NCBI GenBank assembly: GCA_050010115.1
Contig: JBEKLQ010000021.1
Span: 1 to 45,443, forward strand
DNA length: 45,443 nt
Direction: 5' to 3'
Source of the DNA: JAKACA01 sp050010115
GTDB lineage: Bacteria; Actinomycetota; Acidimicrobiia; Acidimicrobiales; Bog-793
Shown here: piece by piece, positions 15,197 through 22,570 of the stretch
Layout: each line of letters starts with the position of its first letter
Position numbering within the stretch: the stretch's first letter is position 1
Position numbers and translations under genes: made by a program
The notes under the pieces: model-generated
What the model was told of the DNA's origin: nothing
The model's input: only the letters and a program-made list of their open reading frames with translations
Database searches by the model: none

Positions 15197-15401
15197 CGGG
15201 CGAAGCCACGCAAGTGGGGGCATAGTACTTCGCCGCCGGGCCGCGTGCTTCGGGAAGTCCCGGGCGCGCCGCCGGGGTGCCTTTACCCTGTTCGCAGCTG
15301 GTGTATCGCTCCTATACGGTCATCGGGCAACTGGCCGGCGAGCTGACGTAGCTCCTGCTCAGGGGCGCTTGGGTGACGGTCGGGACACCGGCGTCTCCGG
15401 T

Positions 15402-15431
15402 TTGAAATCTCTCCCGGCTAGCCGCTAGAGT
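15402..15431 (+). promoter_or_regulatory. Probable promoter of the rpmH-rnpA-yidD-yidC cluster
   Basis: A -35-like TTGAAA (15402-15407) and a -10-like TAGAGT (15426-15431) are separated by 18 bp. The position is about 150 bases before rpmH. Confidence 0.5.
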
Positions 15432-15584
15432 CCTGTCTGTCCTTCGCGACGCCTAGTCGGCGCGTCCGTATGCGCCGACGGAGGCGAGTGCTCAGGCTCG
15501 CGTTGCAGCCGCCCCCGAACCGGATGCGGCGCGACCTGCAGTCAGGCATCCGCGACCCGCACGTGCGACGAAGAAAAGAGCGAG

Positions 15585-15719
15585 ATGAAGCGCACCTTCC
15601 AGCCCAATAACCGGAAGCGTGCTCGGAAGCATGGTTTCCGGCACAGGATGTCCACTCGCGCCGGCCAAGCCATCGTGAAGGCTCGCCGGCGTCGTGGTCG
15701 CGTCCGCCTGTCCGCGTAA
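15585..15719 (+). CDS. rpmH: Large ribosomal subunit protein bL34
   Basis: A 44-residue ribosomal protein, MKRTFQPNNRKRARKHGFR followed by a basic C-terminus ending RGRVRLSA. This is the highly conserved bL34 signature. It is too short for automated length cut-offs. The gene stands first in the conserved rpmH-rnpA-yidD-yidC-khpB-rsmG order, facing away from dnaA. Preceding bases AAGAAAAGAGCGAG provide a purine-rich binding region. Confidence 0.98.
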   Translation: MKRTFQPNNRKRARKHGFRHRMSTRAGQAIVKARRRRGRVRLSA

Positions 15720-15790
15720 GCGGTCGTCAGCGTCGCGCGACGGCGCCGGACCGAAGCTACCTTGGCACCAGTCCGAACGGAGATGAGGCG

Positions 15791-16141
15791 GTGCCTGACG
15801 TCGTATTCGGCCGGGTTTCTGGCCGGAGCTCGTTCGCGGTGCTCCGGCGCTCACGGCGACGTGGCCGCTCAGGACCGGTAGCGGTACACTACGAGCCAGC
15901 CCAACCTGCCGATGAATGTCGCAGGGTTGCTTATTCCGTCCCCCGCCGGGTGGGCAAAGCCACCGAGCGCAACCGATGTCGGCGCCAACTTCGTGCAGTC
16001 GCACGAGACGCGGTGTCATGCGTCCCGCCCGGGGCGTACCTCATCGGGGTGGAGCCGGGTGTGCGGAACGTCTCGTTCCAAGAGCTGAGGAGACGAGTGA
16101 TCGAAGCGATGCAGCGTGCAAGCGGGGTGGCCGTGCGATGA
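15791..16141 (+). CDS. rnpA: Ribonuclease P protein component
   Basis: A 116-residue basic protein that helps the RNase P RNA cut tRNA 5' leaders. The signature RVGKATERNRCRRQLR (RNR motif) is present, followed by YLIGVEPGV. It starts with GTG at 15791, preceded by GGAGATGAGGCG. The stop overlaps the yidD start (ATGA). The RNA subunit is not in this window. Confidence 0.95.
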   Translation: MPDVVFGRVSGRSSFAVLRRSRRRGRSGPVAVHYEPAQPADECRRVAYSVPRRVGKATERNRCRRQLRAVARDAVSCVPPGAYLIGVEPGVRNVSFQELRRRVIEAMQRASGVAVR

Positions 16142-16359
16142 GCCGTCCCGTCCGAGCGCTGCTGTTCGCCGTCCGTCTGTACCAGGCCGCCCGTGTGGGC
16201 CGGCTGTCACCGTGCCGCTTCGTCCCGTCCTGCTCCGAGTACGCGGCCGACGCCATCGTGGAGTACGGGGCCGTACGCGGATCCTGGCTCGCTCTTCGCC
16301 GAATCGTCCGTTGCCGTCCGTACGGCGGCCACGGCTTTGATCCTGTCCCCGCCAAGTGA
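16138..16359 (+). CDS. yidD: YidD membrane protein insertion efficiency factor
   Basis: A 73-residue YidD (DUF37) protein with the family signature CRFVPSCSEYAADAIVEYG and the ending RPYGGHGFDPVP. It is thought to aid YidC/Sec-dependent insertion. The ATG at 16138 overlaps the rnpA stop by four bases. The next gene, yidC, begins seven bases after its stop. The longer frame upstream is inside rnpA. Confidence 0.95.
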   Translation: MSRPVRALLFAVRLYQAARVGRLSPCRFVPSCSEYAADAIVEYGAVRGSWLALRRIVRCRPYGGHGFDPVPAK

Positions 16360-16366
16360 GCGCCCC

Positions 16367-17794
16367 ATGATCCTCGCCAGCTTCATCACAAACGCGATCG
16401 CCCCATTCGCCAAGCTGTTCGGTTGGCTCCTCGCGGCGTTCTACAGCGTCACCGGTAACTACGGCCTGGCAATCGTCTTCCTCACGCTCGTCACGATGAT
16501 CGTCGTCTTCCCGCTCACCCGTAAGGGCACGCGGTCGATGATGAAGATGCAGCTGCTCCAGCCGGAGATGATGAAGCTGCGGAACAAGTACAAGGCCAAG
16601 CCGGGGATGTCCTCGGAAGAGAAGCAGGAGATCCGTCTCAAGCAGCAAGAAGAGACGATGGCCCTGTACCGGGACAACGGCGTCAGCATGACGGGCGGCT
16701 GCCTGCCGATGTTCCTGCAGTTCCCGTTCTTCATCGTCCTCTACAACACCATCCGGGGGATGACCCGCACGGTGACGGTGGGCAAGGGCACCGCAGCCCA
16801 CGTCGTGGGTCAGCCCCTGTACATCCCGCCCAAGACCCGGCTGTACGAGAACCTGATCCACAGCGGCGGGAAAATGGAGGCATTCGGCGTCAACCTGGCC
16901 GACTCGGTCCGGTCGCACCAGCACTCGTGGACGTCGGTGGCCCCCTATGTGGTGGTGATCCTGATCGCGGTGGCACTGCAGTACGTCTCGATCTGGCAGA
17001 TCACGAACCGCAACCCGACCGCCGGCGCCAATCAGCAGATGCAGCAGATCCAGAAGTTCATGCCGCTGATCTTCGTGTTCATCTACATCGAGTTCCCCGC
17101 TGGCGTCGGGCTGTACTTCATCGTGTCGAGCGCGTTCAGGATCGCCCAGCAGGAGTGGATGTACAAGCGAGATCCGCAGATCATCGATGCCGTGCACAAG
17201 TTACGGGAGCAAAAGGCGAGCATGCCGCCCGCACCGGCTGGGCCGAAGATGGGCTTCATGGACCGCCTCCGGGAAGCCTCCGGCACGGCCTCACTGGAAC
17301 CTGCCACTGGAGCTAAAGCTGTGCCCGGGAAGCCAGGAGCCAAACCAGGTGCGAAGCCGGGCGCCCGGCCCGGCCAGAAGCCAGGAGCCCGTCCTCCAGG
17401 AGCCCGGCCCGGCCAGAAGCCAGGAGCCGGTGCGCGCAATGGTCGACCCGCCCAGTCCAAAGGGGGGGCCACGGGCGCTGGCACGGCACGGCCACGGCCC
17501 GGTGGAGCTGAAGCCGGCGGAACGGCCAAGCCGACACGACCGAGGCCCACGTCCGGCCCGCAGGCCCCACGGAAGCCCGGCTCTCGACCACCGGGTACGA
17601 AGCCGGCCAATCCGGGAGCTAGTCGGAATCGTCCCGGCCAACCAGCCGACAGCAATGGCGCCTCGAAGGCCACCAAGCCGCCCCGTGTTCGTCCTGCGGA
17701 GGAGGCTGGTGGCAACGGTTCCGCGCCGGGGGCAGCTACCGAACCTGGGCCAGCCGACGCGTCGCCGCTCCGCCGGCTTCGGAGGCCGCGCTAA
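16367..17794 (+). CDS. yidC: Membrane protein insertase YidC, with long Pro/Gly/Lys tail
   Basis: A 475-residue YidC/Oxa1/Alb3 insertase. The first membrane segment is near the N-terminus (ITNAIAPFAKLFGWLLAAFY), followed by YGLAIVFLTLVTMIVVFPLT. The helical cytoplasmic hairpin is MMKMQLLQPEMMKLRNKYK, and later segments include FLQFPFFIVLYNTI, VAPYVVVILIAVAL and PLIFVFIYIEFPAGVGLYF. I chose ATG at 16367; earlier frame is inside yidD. From about residue 320 there is a tail of roughly 155 residues, disordered and basic, made of PGAK/PGAR/GQKPGA-type repeats. The tail may contact ribosomes or the RNA-binding KhpB encoded next. The stop is two bases before the khpB GTG. Confidence 0.96.
   Translation: MILASFITNAIAPFAKLFGWLLAAFYSVTGNYGLAIVFLTLVTMIVVFPLTRKGTRSMMKMQLLQPEMMKLRNKYKAKPGMSSEEKQEIRLKQQEETMALYRDNGVSMTGGCLPMFLQFPFFIVLYNTIRGMTRTVTVGKGTAAHVVGQPLYIPPKTRLYENLIHSGGKMEAFGVNLADSVRSHQHSWTSVAPYVVVILIAVALQYVSIWQITNRNPTAGANQQMQQIQKFMPLIFVFIYIEFPAGVGLYFIVSSAFRIAQQEWMYKRDPQIIDAVHKLREQKASMPPAPAGPKMGFMDRLREASGTASLEPATGAKAVPGKPGAKPGAKPGARPGQKPGARPPGARPGQKPGAGARNGRPAQSKGGATGAGTARPRPGGAEAGGTAKPTRPRPTSGPQAPRKPGSRPPGTKPANPGASRNRPGQPADSNGASKATKPPRVRPAEEAGGNGSAPGAATEPGPADASPLRRLRRPR
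17363..17428 (+). repeat. 27-bp direct repeat inside the yidC tail
   Basis: The same 27 bases occur at 17363-17389 and 17402-17428, a 39-bp (13-codon) period, encoding GQKPGA-type units. Confidence 0.85.
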
Positions 17795-17796
17795 CG

Positions 17797-19017
17797 GTGG
17801 AGTGGATCGAGACAACTGGGAAGACCGTCGCCGAAGCGCTGGAGGCCGCGCTCGATCGTCTTGGAGTCGCCGAGTCGGACGTCGAGGTCGTCGTCCTCGA
17901 GGAGCCGAAGAACGCCATGTTCGGCCTCCGCCGGAGCAACGCCCGGATTCGCGCACGCGTGCGCCCAGTTCAAGCTCGCGCCAAGAGACCTTCACGACGC
18001 ACAGCCGGTTCGTCTACAGAGAGCCGCCGTCGCGGCCGGACACCGTCTCGAACTGAGAGCCAGGCAGGGACGGCGGAGGAGTCTGCGCGACCCAGCACTG
18101 ACCGGAACGGGACCGCACCCGAGGGAAATCGGCCGCCTGGCGGCAACCGGAACCGCAATCGCCGACCCCAGGGCACCCACCAGCAGTCGGAACAGGGCTC
18201 GGCCGGCGAGGTATCGGGCAGCGACGGTGGCGGCACGGCGGAGATGCCGCCACGACGGCGATCGGGTCCTGAGTCCCCCAGTGACGGCACTCGCTCGACA
18301 TCCGGACGGAATCGATCGAGGTCGCGGACGAGGGGCGGGCAGTCGGCTCGTCCAAATACGCCCAATGAACGCGTGATCGGCGCAACAGGTGCGCCCAAGG
18401 AGGAAGAGATGAGTATCGAAGCCCAAGCTGAACTGGCAGAGTCCTTCGTGGGAGGGGTCGTTCGGTGCTTCGGACTTGCCGCCACGGTCCAGAGCGACGT
18501 GGTTGACGACGTGATCGAGGTGGCCGTCACTGGCGAGGGCCTCGGCCTGTTGGTCGGGCCCCGCGGTGCCACGATCGATGCGCTACAGGAGCTGACGCGG
18601 ACGGCTGTCCAGCACCGGTCGGACGAGCACACCGGGCGTATTCACGTGGATGTGGCGGGCTATCGCGCCCGGCGAGCAGCCGCCCTGCAGGACTTCGCGC
18701 AGCGCGTCGCAGCCGAGGTGGTGGAGACCGGCCAGAGCCAGGCGCTCGAGCCGATGAGTGCCCCCGACCGGAAGATCGTCCACGACGCGGTCCACGGTAT
18801 CGCGGGTGCCGCGACAACTTCAGAAGGGGAAGATCCCCGTCGCTACGTCGTGATCCGACCAGCTCCGGTCGCCAGTGCTTCCGAGGACGACGTCGATGAT
18901 GCTGACGACGCGCCGGACGAGCACGCGGTGAGTGAAGCGGACAGCGACTCCGCAACCTCCGACGGCAGGGCTGATGAGTACGAGGACGACCTTGGCGAGG
19001 ACGACGACGCCGAGTAG
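17797..19017 (+). CDS. khpB: KhpB/Jag RNA-binding protein (Jag-N, KH, R3H)
   Basis: A 406-residue protein. Residues 1-50 are the Jag_N domain (WIETTGKTVAEALEAAL, then VVVLEEPKNAMFGL). Residues about 55-200 are an Arg/Ser/Gly-rich disordered linker, longer than usual. A KH domain follows at about 208-285 (GLGLLVGPRGATIDALQELT, with the GxxG loop GPRG). Then comes an R3H domain with the RxxxH motif DRKIVHDAV, and an acidic Asp/Glu tail from about residue 355. It starts with GTG at 17797. KhpB binds RNA and in other bacteria acts in cell elongation and division. Its position after yidC is conserved. Confidence 0.94.
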   Translation: MEWIETTGKTVAEALEAALDRLGVAESDVEVVVLEEPKNAMFGLRRSNARIRARVRPVQARAKRPSRRTAGSSTESRRRGRTPSRTESQAGTAEESARPSTDRNGTAPEGNRPPGGNRNRNRRPQGTHQQSEQGSAGEVSGSDGGGTAEMPPRRRSGPESPSDGTRSTSGRNRSRSRTRGGQSARPNTPNERVIGATGAPKEEEMSIEAQAELAESFVGGVVRCFGLAATVQSDVVDDVIEVAVTGEGLGLLVGPRGATIDALQELTRTAVQHRSDEHTGRIHVDVAGYRARRAAALQDFAQRVAAEVVETGQSQALEPMSAPDRKIVHDAVHGIAGAATTSEGEDPRRYVVIRPAPVASASEDDVDDADDAPDEHAVSEADSDSATSDGRADEYEDDLGEDDDAE

Positions 19018-19044
19018 CACCCCGGCCCAACCGAGACACTCTCG

Positions 19045-19785
19045 GTGAACGGGCTGGAGACGCTCCTGACCGAGGCCCGGGAGCTCGGATTTCTCGGGGC
19101 CCAGCCGATCGATCGGCAGATCGAGCACGCGAACGGCTTCGCCGACGTCTGCGAGGCGGTGCTCGGACCAGTTCCCGAGCACGGAGTGGCCTCGCCACCA
19201 GACGAGCGGAACGCCTCACCGGAGCCTCGCCTGCTCGACCTGGGTGCCGGTGGTGGCTTGCCCGGACTCGTGCTCGCGACTCAGCCGCGCGGTGCTGGGT
19301 TCCGCATCGTCCTGCTCGATGTGTCCCAACGCCGGACCGAGTGGTTACGCCGCGCGGTGGAGCAGCTGGGTCTGGCCTCCAGGGTGGAAGTCCTGGCCGC
19401 CCGCGCCGAGGATGCTGGTCAGTCAGGGCTCCAGCGTCACCGATATCTCGTAGTGGTCGCCCGATCTTTTGGGCGCCCGGCCGTGACCGCCGAGTGCGCC
19501 GCGTCGCTGCTGCAAGTTGGCGGGGTCCTAATTGTGTCGGAACCTCCTGTCGGCTACGACTCGGATCCGGTCCCATCTAAGGCGGAGTCTGGTACACGGT
19601 GTTTGGACTCCGGTCCCGAGGTCGAGCGGCGCTGGCCCGTCGCTGGCCTTGCGGAGCTCGGACTGTCGCCGGCACAGGAGTGGCGGGCGAGGGGCTTCCA
19701 CTACGCGGTGCTTCGAGCCGAGCGAGCCTGCGGCGACCGCTATCCCCGGCGTAACGGCGTCCCGGCGAAGCGCCCGCTCTTTTGA
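19045..19785 (+). CDS. rsmG: 16S rRNA (guanine527-N7)-methyltransferase
   Basis: A 246-residue Rossmann methyltransferase. The SAM motif is LLDLGAGGGLPGLVLA, the following acid is in VLLDVSQRRTEWLRRAVE, and RAED-type motif III is RAEDAG. The C-terminus YPRRNGVPAKRPL is typical. RsmG methylates G527 of 16S rRNA and its loss gives low-level streptomycin resistance in other bacteria. It starts with GTG at 19045, 27 bases after khpB. The conserved next genes are parA and parB, here separated by parS-like repeats and a small LAGLIDADG gene. Confidence 0.95.
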   Translation: MNGLETLLTEARELGFLGAQPIDRQIEHANGFADVCEAVLGPVPEHGVASPPDERNASPEPRLLDLGAGGGLPGLVLATQPRGAGFRIVLLDVSQRRTEWLRRAVEQLGLASRVEVLAARAEDAGQSGLQRHRYLVVVARSFGRPAVTAECAASLLQVGGVLIVSEPPVGYDSDPVPSKAESGTRCLDSGPEVERRWPVAGLAELGLSPAQEWRARGFHYAVLRAERACGDRYPRRNGVPAKRPLF

Positions 19786-19937
19786 CCTCGCTGCCCCCTC
19801 CGACGTCGGATCGCTCACCCTGTCGGGCCCGCGCCTGGGCGTCTGCTCGGATCGGGATCGCCTGCTGAGGTTGATCCCGCGGGCACGCCGTTTGTTCGGA
19901 ATGACCGCAGATCTCAGGCGGCAAGCGCGAGCGCGAA

Positions 19938-19968
19938 TGTTCCACGTGACACCCAACGGTGTAACACC
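19938..19968. promoter_or_regulatory. parS-like repeat, copy 1 (degenerate, split half-sites)
   Basis: Begins with TGTTCCACGTG and ends GGTGTAACACC, laid out like copy 2 exactly 100 bp later. The arms TGTTCCAC and GTGTAACA match in seven of eight positions as inverted repeats, with 13 bp between. The surrounding 305-bp rsmG-downstream spacer has no other recognised gene. Confidence 0.6.
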
Positions 19969-20037
19969 CCTAGGCCTCGCAGGTTCATCCCGCCAGCCGC
20001 CCCCGTCGCGGGTGGATCCACATCCCAACCGCCTCGA

Positions 20038-20068
20038 TGTTTCACGTGGTACTTTACGGTGAAACACC
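20038..20068. promoter_or_regulatory. parS-like repeat, copy 2
   Basis: TGTTTCACGTGG matches the left part of the parS consensus (TGTTTCAC-GTGAAACA). A perfect inverted half-site GTGAAACA follows after 13 bp (ending at 20066). ParB is encoded 1.4 kb downstream, supporting parS function. Confidence 0.65.
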
Positions 20069-20090
20069 CCCCACAACCCGAGGACGACGG

Positions 20091-20501
20091 ATGGCGACTG
20101 AGTTCGAGGTGGGTTTCTTGACGGGTCTGCTGGTCGGAGAGGGCCATTTTGGTGGCGATGGGCGCCAGCCGCAGATCACGCTGAGGATGCACGTCCGCCA
20201 CGAGGCGATGTTCCGTTGGTTGCAACGGACCTTCTCCGGAGGGCGGCTGTACGGTCCCTACTCTCATGACGGCCGGGAGTACTACCAGTGGATGGTGCGC
20301 GGCACGTACCTGCGTGACGAGATTCTCCCGCTGTTAGAGCGAACCATCGGGCCAGATGTGGACGAGCACACGTACGCTCGGCTGCAGCAGATGAAGGATC
20401 GGTACTCGAACCGGCTGGGAGGCACCGAACGCGCTCAGCGGGCGCAGGTAGCTGCCGAAGCCGAGCCCGCGATCGGCTACGTTGCCCCTGAGGACTACTG
20501 A
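20091..20501 (+). CDS. Small stand-alone LAGLIDADG-type protein between parS-like repeats and parA
   Basis: A 136-residue protein with one LAGLIDADG-like helix near the N-terminus: VGFLTGLLVGEGHFGGDGR. The pattern L-T-G-L-L-V-G-E-G retains an acidic residue (Glu) at the catalytic position. ITLRMHVRHEAMFRWLQ and GGRLYGPYSHDGREYYQWM follow, matching the saddle strands and helices of the fold. A single motif implies a homodimer. I chose ATG at 20091, preceded by GAGGACGACGG; a longer frame opens at 20037 inside the parS-like repeat. The gene is not inside an intron or intein. It might be a homing endonuclease or a domesticated DNA-binding regulator like WhiA. parA follows closely on the same strand. 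Confidence 0.72.
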   Translation: MATEFEVGFLTGLLVGEGHFGGDGRQPQITLRMHVRHEAMFRWLQRTFSGGRLYGPYSHDGREYYQWMVRGTYLRDEILPLLERTIGPDVDEHTYARLQQMKDRYSNRLGGTERAQRAQVAAEAEPAIGYVAPEDY

Positions 20502-20535
20502 CGTGACCGCGCCGGACGATCGTGACGGGAGACGC

Positions 20536-21480
20536 ATGTCGGATTTGGTAGGAGGAGAGCAGGCGAACTCTCCGTTTACAGTTGGTGTCGGCGAGGCACC
20601 CATGACCGACCAGCCCGACGCGCTTGCGCAGCCCGGCCCCCTCGTGCAACCCGTGCAGCTGGATCAGCCGGGCCTAGAGGCCGGAGCAAGTCCTGTGCCG
20701 GATGGGTCCGCACGCCCTGCTCGGGTGCTCGCAGTCGCCAATCAGAAGGGCGGCGTGGGCAAGACGACGACAGCGGTGAATCTCGGCGCCGCTCTGGCAG
20801 ATCTCGGTCATCGGGTGCTCATCGTGGATCTCGATCCGCAGGGCAACGCCAGCACGGGCCTTGGGATCGATCCCCGGAGCTTCGATTGCTCGATGTACGA
20901 CGTGCTGCTCCACGACGTCGCGCTCGACGACTGCATCGAGCCGACGAGCATCAAGAACCTCTTCCTGGCCCCATCGACGCTGGATCTGGCGGGTGCCGAG
21001 ATCGAACTGGTCCCCGTACTCAGTCGAGAACACCGCCTGCGCCGGGCTATCGACACAGTGCGGGAAGACTTCGCGTTCATCTTCATCGACTGCCCGCCGT
21101 CGCTCGGGCTCATCACGCTCAACGCGCTCACAGCTGCGACGGAGGTGCTCGTCCCCATCCAGTGCGAGTTTTACGCGCTGGAAGGTGTCTCCCAGCTCGC
21201 ACGGAACGTCGAACTCGTCCGCTCCAACCTGAACCCCACACTTGCGGTAACCACGATCGTGCTCACCATGTACGACGCCCGGACGAAGCTCTCCGACTCG
21301 GTCGTCACCGAGGTGAGAGCGCACTTCGGCGAGGTGGTCTGCAAGAACGTGATCCCGCGCACTGTCCGCATCTCAGAAGCGCCCTCGTTCGGCGAACCCA
21401 TCACAACTCACGACCCGACCTCCCGGGGCGCTATTGCGTATCGGGAGCTGGCAAAGGAGGTGGCGAGTGTCCAGGCGTAG
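20536..21480 (+). CDS. parA: Chromosome partitioning ATPase ParA
   Basis: A 314-residue ParA/Soj ATPase. After a Pro/Gln-rich N-terminal stretch of about 55 residues comes the deviant Walker A KGGVGKTTTA, then DLDPQGNASTGLGI and FIFIDCPPSLG. ParA dimers on the nucleoid move ParB-parS complexes. I chose ATG at 20536 because GGGAG lies just upstream; starts at GTG 20503 or ATG 20602 are possible. It overlaps parB by 14 bases. The extended N-terminus, with repeated LVQPVQLDQPGLE, is longer than in the shortest ParA proteins. Confidence 0.96.
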   Translation: MSDLVGGEQANSPFTVGVGEAPMTDQPDALAQPGPLVQPVQLDQPGLEAGASPVPDGSARPARVLAVANQKGGVGKTTTAVNLGAALADLGHRVLIVDLDPQGNASTGLGIDPRSFDCSMYDVLLHDVALDDCIEPTSIKNLFLAPSTLDLAGAEIELVPVLSREHRLRRAIDTVREDFAFIFIDCPPSLGLITLNALTAATEVLVPIQCEFYALEGVSQLARNVELVRSNLNPTLAVTTIVLTMYDARTKLSDSVVTEVRAHFGEVVCKNVIPRTVRISEAPSFGEPITTHDPTSRGAIAYRELAKEVASVQA

Positions 21481-22495
21481 CGGGCTCGGGCGTGGCCTCG
21501 GGGCACTGATCCCGTCCGGTGGACCGGCGTCGTCGACCTCGGAGCTCGTGCACCTGCCCCTCAATCAGATCAAGCCGAGCCAGTTCCAGCCGCGGAAGCA
21601 GTTCGACGAAGAGGCACTGACGGCGCTCGTCGACTCCATCCGGGCGGTTGGCGTGCTGCAGCCGATCCTTGTCCGCGAGGCGGCACCAGGTGACTACGAG
21701 ATCATCGCCGGGGAGCGCCGCTTTCGGGCCGCTCACCGAGCCGGGCTGGCAACGATACCGGCTGTGATTCGTCCGGTCGATGACGTCTCCAGTCTCGAGC
21801 AAGCCCTTGTCGAGAACTTGCAACGGGAGGATCTCAACCCTCTTGACGAGGCCGGTGCCTATCAGCAGCTGATCGAGGACTTCAACCTGACCCATGACGA
21901 AGTCGCCCGCCGGATCGGCAAGAGTCGCACAGCGGTGACGAATGCCCTCCGGCTGTTCCAGCTGCCACCCACCGTGCAGCGGCAAGTGCGCGACAGCTTG
22001 CTGACGGCCGGCCACGCGAGAGCATTGCTGGGATCGCCCGATCGCGCCCTCCAAGAGCGATTGGCCCTCGAGACGATTCAGCTCGGGCTGTCAGTCCGGG
22101 CCCTCGAGGAGCTCGTCCGTGCGGCCGTCCGAGCCGATAGCGCCGAGCTGGAACTTCTACGCGACACCGGCGACGGTGATGTCTTCGCCCCAGGTGGGAG
22201 CGGTGGTCTCGGCTACGCCCCCGGCGCGGGCGGAGCGGCTGGCCGCACTGGGCTGCGGCCGACGCCCCCCGTGGGTGGCGAACCGTCCGAGTTCTCAGGC
22301 CAGGCGTCTCCCCCGACCCGCCTCCGCCCCCCTGGCGTGCTCGACCTGGAGGAACTGCTCGGCGACCATCTCAATACGCGCGTGACCGTGGAGATGGGCG
22401 GTAAGCATGGCCGGGTGGTCATCGAATTCGCGAACCTCGACGACCTCGAGCGCATCTACCGGGTGATCATTGGCGAGAGCCCGGCGGGTCCGTAG
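21467..22495 (+). CDS. parB: Chromosome partitioning protein ParB
   Basis: A 342-residue ParB. The N-terminus SRRSGLGRGLGALIP is typical. The CTP-binding region has GERRFRAAHRAG and the box ENLQREDLNPLDEA. A helix-turn-helix region follows (VARRIGKSRTAVTNALRLFQL), then a Gly/Pro-rich linker and a C-terminal dimerisation domain. The GTG at 21467 has an excellent ribosome binding site AAAGGAGG seven bases upstream. It binds parS, spreads as a CTP-dependent clamp and acts with ParA. The nearest parS-like sites are upstream of parA (19938 and 20038). Confidence 0.96.
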   Translation: MSRRSGLGRGLGALIPSGGPASSTSELVHLPLNQIKPSQFQPRKQFDEEALTALVDSIRAVGVLQPILVREAAPGDYEIIAGERRFRAAHRAGLATIPAVIRPVDDVSSLEQALVENLQREDLNPLDEAGAYQQLIEDFNLTHDEVARRIGKSRTAVTNALRLFQLPPTVQRQVRDSLLTAGHARALLGSPDRALQERLALETIQLGLSVRALEELVRAAVRADSAELELLRDTGDGDVFAPGGSGGLGYAPGAGGAAGRTGLRPTPPVGGEPSEFSGQASPPTRLRPPGVLDLEELLGDHLNTRVTVEMGGKHGRVVIEFANLDDLERIYRVIIGESPAGP

Positions 22496-22543
22496 CTCCA
22501 CCTGAGGTCAAGGGCGAGCGTCTCGACTGCTGATCGAAGTTGA

Positions 22544-22570
22544 TCCACAACCTGTGCATCAGGTTGTGGA
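22544..22570. terminator. Bidirectional hairpin between convergent parB and cwlM
   Basis: An 11-bp perfect stem, TCCACAACCTG with CAGGTTGTGGA, and a five-base loop. It overlaps the cwlM stop codon. The gene ends face one another, so a shared terminator is likely; the strand with a poly-U run is not evident. Confidence 0.6.

Larger units (their letters stand above)
15139..15584. other. dnaA-rpmH divergent intergenic region
   Basis: 446 bp between divergent dnaA and rpmH. It holds DnaA-box-like sites close to dnaA and a likely rpmH promoter (15402-15431), leaving a leader of about 150 bases. I see no gene in it. It could be a second part of a bipartite origin. Confidence 0.6.

Noticed and set aside
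15492..16019. 175-residue minus-strand frame over rpmH and rnpA
   Set aside because: Overlaps two well-supported genes and has no recognisable domain.
19532..20062. 176-residue plus-strand frame spanning rsmG end and the parS-like repeats
   Set aside because: Overlaps rsmG in another frame and ends in the repeats; not similar to any family I know.
20037..20090. N-terminal extension of the LAGLIDADG protein starting inside the parS-like repeat
   Set aside because: The ATG lies in a repeat and the extension has no conserved part; ATG 20091 has a better binding site.
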